NCBI RefSeq assembly: GCF_000686905.1
Contig: NZ_JMLW01000007.1
Location: 1 to 64,000, forward strand
Length of the DNA: 64,000 bases
Source of the DNA: Marinospirillum insulare DSM 21763
Lineage (GTDB): Bacteria; Pseudomonadota; Gammaproteobacteria; Pseudomonadales; Halomonadaceae
Direction of reading: 5' to 3'
Part shown: positions 61,079 to 64,000 of the stretch, in pieces
Layout: the number at the start of each line of letters is the position of its first letter
Numbering within the stretch: the first letter of the stretch is position 1
Program-made: the position numbers and the translations under genes
The notes under the pieces: generated by a model
Told to the model about the DNA's origin: nothing
The model's input: the letters and a program-made list of their open reading frames with translations, nothing else
The model's database searches: none

Positions 61079-61582
61079 CTACTCAATCAAAACCTTGGTG
61101 CCCACCGGCACCAAGTCAAACACTTCTAACATAGCCTCAGGGTGTAAATTCACACAGCCAGCCGAGGCAGCCACACCTAACGGCTTAGTAGCTGGCACGC
61201 CATGCAAATAAATAAAGCGCCGTTGAGTGTCCACCTGGCCACCCCGATTAAAGCCCACCTCTTCACCACACAGCCATAAAATACGGCCTAAAATCCAATC
61301 CCTATTAGGAAACTGCTCGTTTAATTCAGGTGACCAAGTCTCACCGGTAGGACGACGACCTCGGAACACCGCCCTTGCATCTTCACCGGCACCTATTTTT
61401 GCTCTTACTCTATGCCAGCCACGCGGAGTACAACCACTGCCTTCTTGCTCGCCTAGCCCAGCTAAACCTGTCGCCACTGGCCAAGATTGAAGTATTTGAT
61501 TCTTAGCAGATAACCAATGTAAAACCTGATTAGCAGTATCAACCCTTAACCACTCAGCACTAGGTAAACGATTAGTTAACAT
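61079..61582 (-). CDS. YkuD-family enzyme without signal peptide (possible LD-carboxypeptidase)
   Basis: A 167-residue YkuD catalytic domain. The HG...SxGC motif is complete: IYLHGVPATKPLG followed by ASAGCVNLHPEAM, giving the catalytic histidine and cysteine. There is no signal peptide or membrane segment, so it should be cytoplasmic, unlike true L,D-transpeptidases. Cytoplasmic YkuD enzymes such as Acinetobacter ElsL (LdtK) are LD-carboxypeptidases of peptidoglycan recycling and have about this length. I think that role more likely than cross-linking. It lies 3 bp downstream of psrA. Confidence 0.82.
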   Translation of the reverse strand: MLTNRLPSAEWLRVDTANQVLHWLSAKNQILQSWPVATGLAGLGEQEGSGCTPRGWHRVRAKIGAGEDARAVFRGRRPTGETWSPELNEQFPNRDWILGRILWLCGEEVGFNRGGQVDTQRRFIYLHGVPATKPLGVAASAGCVNLHPEAMLEVFDLVPVGTKVLIE

Positions 61583-61585
61583 AAC

Positions 61586-62236
61586 TTACTGCTTTACTAG
61601 CTCTGGCTGCTCAGGAACCGGTGCTTGCATCGCAGCAGTCACCACAGGTAATAAACGAGCAACCAAATCGGCAATACGGGTTTTTTCATCATAGTCACTT
61701 AAAGCAATATCGCGTAAGGCATCTAAAGAAGACATGGTAAAAACTACCGCCCCCAGCATAAAGTGAATACGCCAAAAGCGCTCGGCATCAGGTAAATCGG
61801 CGGAGCTTAACTTAAGTAAATTAGTAAAACGTAGAAAAGTTTGCCCGTAATGCTCTTGTAAATAACGTCGCATGTGACCCTGCGCTTGGGTATAAGCTAA
61901 ACCGAGTAAACGCATAAAGACCGACAAGCTACCCTTAGTGGCTGGCACACTGATAGTACAACGCGCTAAAACTTCTAAGAGTTCTTCGAGCGACACCTCA
62001 GATTTTTTTTCTAAAATGGCCAACTCTTGATTAAACTCCTCACAAAACGGATCTAAATAGCGCGCAAAAACGGCTTGAATCAGCGCCTTTTTAGAACCAA
62101 AGTGATAGTTCACCGCAGCTAAATTCACCTTAGCGCGGCTAGTAATCGCCCTAAGTGAAGTTTCAGCAAACCCTTTTTCTGCAAAAAGTGCCTCAGCGGT
62201 ATCAAGAATACGAACAACGGTGTCGGACTGTGCCAT
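61586..62236 (-). CDS. psrA: TetR-family fatty-acid-responsive regulator PsrA
   Basis: 216 residues. The N-terminus (MAQSDTVVRILDTAEALFAE, KGFAETSLRAITSRAKVNLA and AVNYHFGSKKALIQAVF) is very close to what I recall of P. aeruginosa PsrA, and the ligand domain has SVFMRLLGLAYTQAQGHMRR and FWRIHFMLGAVVFTMSSLDAL. PsrA represses beta-oxidation genes and itself, and leaves DNA when it binds long-chain fatty acids. A matching box lies 13-27 bp upstream of its start (62249-62263). It is divergent from acnA. Confidence 0.92.
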   Translation of the reverse strand: MAQSDTVVRILDTAEALFAEKGFAETSLRAITSRAKVNLAAVNYHFGSKKALIQAVFARYLDPFCEEFNQELAILEKKSEVSLEELLEVLARCTISVPATKGSLSVFMRLLGLAYTQAQGHMRRYLQEHYGQTFLRFTNLLKLSSADLPDAERFWRIHFMLGAVVFTMSSLDALRDIALSDYDEKTRIADLVARLLPVVTAAMQAPVPEQPELVKQ

Positions 62237-62248
62237 GCCTGCTCCAAG

Positions 62249-62263
62249 TTAAACAACTGTTTC
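62249..62263. promoter_or_regulatory. Candidate PsrA operator (autoregulation)
   Basis: TTAAACAACTGTTTC contains AAAC-N4-GTTT, the form of the PsrA box, 13-27 bp before the psrA start, with a further CAAAC just beside it at 62263-62267. A position in or near the core promoter fits self-repression. It could also touch the divergent acnA promoter. Confidence 0.55.
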
Positions 62264-62400
62264 AAACATTATCCGTTTACTGCTAGTCAAGATCAAGCCT
62301 TTAAGCCTTAATTTTGCTGGGGATTTAACTCCACTTATTACTTCTTTAAATTTCAGCTAGACTGAATACCTTACTCGCAAAGTGCACTAGGAGCAGAAAG

Positions 62401-64000
62401 ATGAATTTAAACGCTAAAAGCTTCCTTAGTTTAGATGTTGGTCAGCAATCCTATGGCTACTTTAGCCTAGCCGAAGCTGCTAAGACCTATGGCAAACTAG
62501 ACCACCTACCTATTTCAATAAAAATTCTTTTAGAAAACCTGTTACGTTTTGAAGATGGCAAAACCATCACTCCAGAAGATATCCAAAACATTGTTGATGG
62601 CAAGAAACAAGAAATTGCTTTTCGCCCAGCCAGAGTATTAATGCAAGATTTTACCGGCGTGCCCGGTGTAGTAGACCTAGCCGCCATGCGCGCAGCCGTG
62701 GCTGAACTTGGCGACAACCCAGAAAAAATTAACCCCCTCACCCCAGTCGACCTAGTGATAGACCACTCAGTGATGGTTGACGAATACGCTAGCGAAGCTG
62801 CCTTTCAGAAAAACGTTGATATAGAAATGCAGCGTAATGGCGAACGCTACACCTTCCTACGCTGGGGCCAACAAGCCTTCAACAACTTTAGTGTGGTGCC
62901 ACCCGGTACAGGTATTTGTCACCAGGTTAACCTAGAATACCTGGCCCAAAGTGTCTGGAGCCAAGAAGTAGACGGTAAAACTGTTATTTACCCAGACACC
63001 CTAGTAGGTACCGACTCTCACACCACCATGATTAACGGTTTAGGTGTTTTAGGTTGGGGCGTGGGAGGTATCGAAGCCGAAGCCGCCATGCTAGGCCAGC
63101 CAATATCCATGCTGCTTCCCGATGTGGTTGGCTTTAAATTACTGGGCAGCCTACCCGAAGGCATTACCGCAACCGACCTAGTTTTAACCGTGACTCAAAT
63201 GTTGCGCCAGCATGGCGTGGTAGGAAAGTTTGTTGAATTTTATGGCCCAGGTTTAGCTGAACTGCCTTTAGCCGACCGTGCCACCCTAGCCAATATGGCA
63301 CCAGAATACGGTGCAACTTGTGGCTTCTTCCCAGTTGATCAGGTCACCCTAGACTACTTAAAACTAACGGGTCGCGACCCAGCGGTGATAGCTAGAGTCG
63401 AAAGCTACTGTAAAATTCAAGGGCTGTGGCACAACCCAGATGTCGAACCGAATTTCAGCAGCAGTTTACAGCTTGACCTAAGCAGTGTAGAACCCAGCCT
63501 AGCAGGGCCTAAGCGACCCCAAGACCGAGTGCCACTAAGCCAAGTTAAAAACACCTTCCAGCAACTACTCAGTGAACAAATTGCAGTCAGTGATGCCGAC
63601 CAAGACCTACAAGCCGAAGGTGGTGCTCAGGCAGCGACGGGGTCAGAGCTAGAAGAAGGCGCAGTGGTCATTGCCGCAATAACCTCTTGCACCAACACTT
63701 CTAACCCCAGTGTTATGTTGGCCGCAGGACTCGTGGCTAAAAAGGCTGTCGAACTAGGTATCCAAGTTCAGCCTTGGGTCAAAACCTCTCTTGCCCCTGG
63801 TTCTAAAGTAGTTACCAACTACCTAGCTGCTGCCGGATTAGACACCTATTTAGATCAGCTAGGCTTCAACCTAGTAGGTTATGGCTGCACTACCTGCATA
63901 GGTAATTCAGGACCACTTGACCCCAAAATAGAAAAAGCCCTAGTAGAACAACAACTCACCGTTGCCTCAGTGCTTTCAGGAAACCGTAACTTTGAAGGGC
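62401..64000 (+). CDS. acnA: Aconitate hydratase A, N-terminal part (cut by window edge)
   Basis: A frame of 533 complete codons runs off the right edge. It begins [14 protein letters not shown] and is of the AcnA/IRP1 type: [39 protein letters not shown] and [17 protein letters not shown]. The iron-sulfur cysteines are in [13 protein letters not shown] and [10 protein letters not shown]. It interconverts citrate and isocitrate in the TCA cycle. AGGAG at 62389-62393 supports the start. Divergent from psrA. The C-terminal swivel domain is outside the window. Confidence 0.96.
   Translation, partial: MNLNAKSFLSLDVGQQSYGYFSLAEAAKTYGKLDHLPISIKILLENLLRFEDGKTITPEDIQNIVDGKKQEIAFRPARVLMQDFTGVPGVVDLAAMRAAVAELGDNPEKINPLTPVDLVIDHSVMVDEYASEAAFQKNVDIEMQRNGERYTFLRWGQQAFNNFSVVPPGTGICHQVNLEYLAQSVWSQEVDGKTVIYPDTLVGTDSHTTMINGLGVLGWGVGGIEAEAAMLGQPISMLLPDVVGFKLLGSLPEGITATDLVLTVTQMLRQHGVVGKFVEFYGPGLAELPLADRATLANMAPEYGATCGFFPVDQVTLDYLKLTGRDPAVIARVESYCKIQGLWHNPDVEPNFSSSLQLDLSSVEPSLAGPKRPQDRVPLSQVKNTFQQLLSEQIAVSDADQDLQAEGGAQAATGSELEEGAVVIAAITSCTNTSNPSVMLAAGLVAKKAVELGIQVQPWVKTSLAPGSKVVTNYLAAAGLDTYLDQLGFNLVGYGCTTCIGNSGPLDPKIEKALVEQQLTVASVLSGNRNFEG

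Noticed and set aside
1-64000. tRNA or rRNA genes
   Set aside because: I looked in the intergenic gaps for tRNA-like cloverleaf signatures and rRNA motifs and saw none; most gaps are under 300 bp. A tRNAscan run would be decisive.

Overview
The window is a stretch of gammaproteobacterial chromosome with AT-leaning base composition. The gene families point to a motile, probably marine or halophilic, Oceanospirillales/Pseudomonadales-type bacterium: MotY (sodium-type flagellar motor), an Rnf complex, TrkAH potassium uptake, PsrA, FadM, a chemotaxis cluster in the order of the Pseudomonas aeruginosa che2 (F7) cluster, and a CrbS/CbrA-type transporter-kinase. I cannot name the genus from sequence alone. 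No tRNA, rRNA or CRISPR array was seen. The only mobile DNA is one end of an IS30-family element at the left edge.

Layout. 0-4 kb: IS30 end abutting a universal stress protein gene, then tusA, an EAL-HDOD protein and a degenerate HD-GYP protein. 4-10 kb: rpsA, cmk and fadM on the minus strand, then trkH-trkA. 10-18.3 kb: a response regulator, a membrane sensor fused to a DnaQ-type exonuclease, a small membrane protein and a transporter-histidine kinase, followed by a copper-delivery mini-operon (DUF2946-like, Sco, PCuAC) and a DUF294 nucleotidyltransferase. 18.4-26.4 kb: argG, motY, rnt, grxD, argD-argF, an unknown low-complexity protein, slyD and a LysM/LytM lipoprotein. 26.4-36 kb: a minus-strand catabolic region with an acyl-CoA synthetase, an enoyl-CoA hydratase and an RpiR regulator behind a long palindromic operator; an IF-2B-like isomerase with a KDPG-type aldolase; an esterase; yhhQ behind a preQ1-I riboswitch; and a PrpE-type acyl-CoA synthetase. 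36-38 kb: an ArsR regulator with the cysteine pair of persulfide sensors, sohB and an SCP2 protein.

38-53 kb is a continuous signalling island. A complete cheY-cheA-cheW-mcp-cheR-cheD-cheB set is extended by a short MCP, a STAS protein, a SpoIIE-type phosphatase/kinase, a second CheD and a convergent membrane-bound SpoIIE paralogue. This couples a chemosensory array to a partner-switching module and is the strongest candidate for an under-described system here. 53-64 kb: rnfABCDGE-nth, a CheX-like DUF3334 protein, ilvE, a signal-less YkuD enzyme, psrA and the start of acnA.

Regulatory highlights are the preQ1-I riboswitch before yhhQ, AAAC-N4-GTTT sites before psrA and fadM that suggest a PsrA fatty-acid circuit, a perfect 22-bp palindrome before the rpiR gene, and an intrinsic terminator lying inside the last codons of sohB that could yield non-stop mRNA. 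Several gene starts were moved downstream of the longest reading frame because a ribosome binding site decides them (tusA, trkA, argD, prpE, cheW, cheA, rnfG, rnfE, the DUF3334 gene and the KDPG aldolase).
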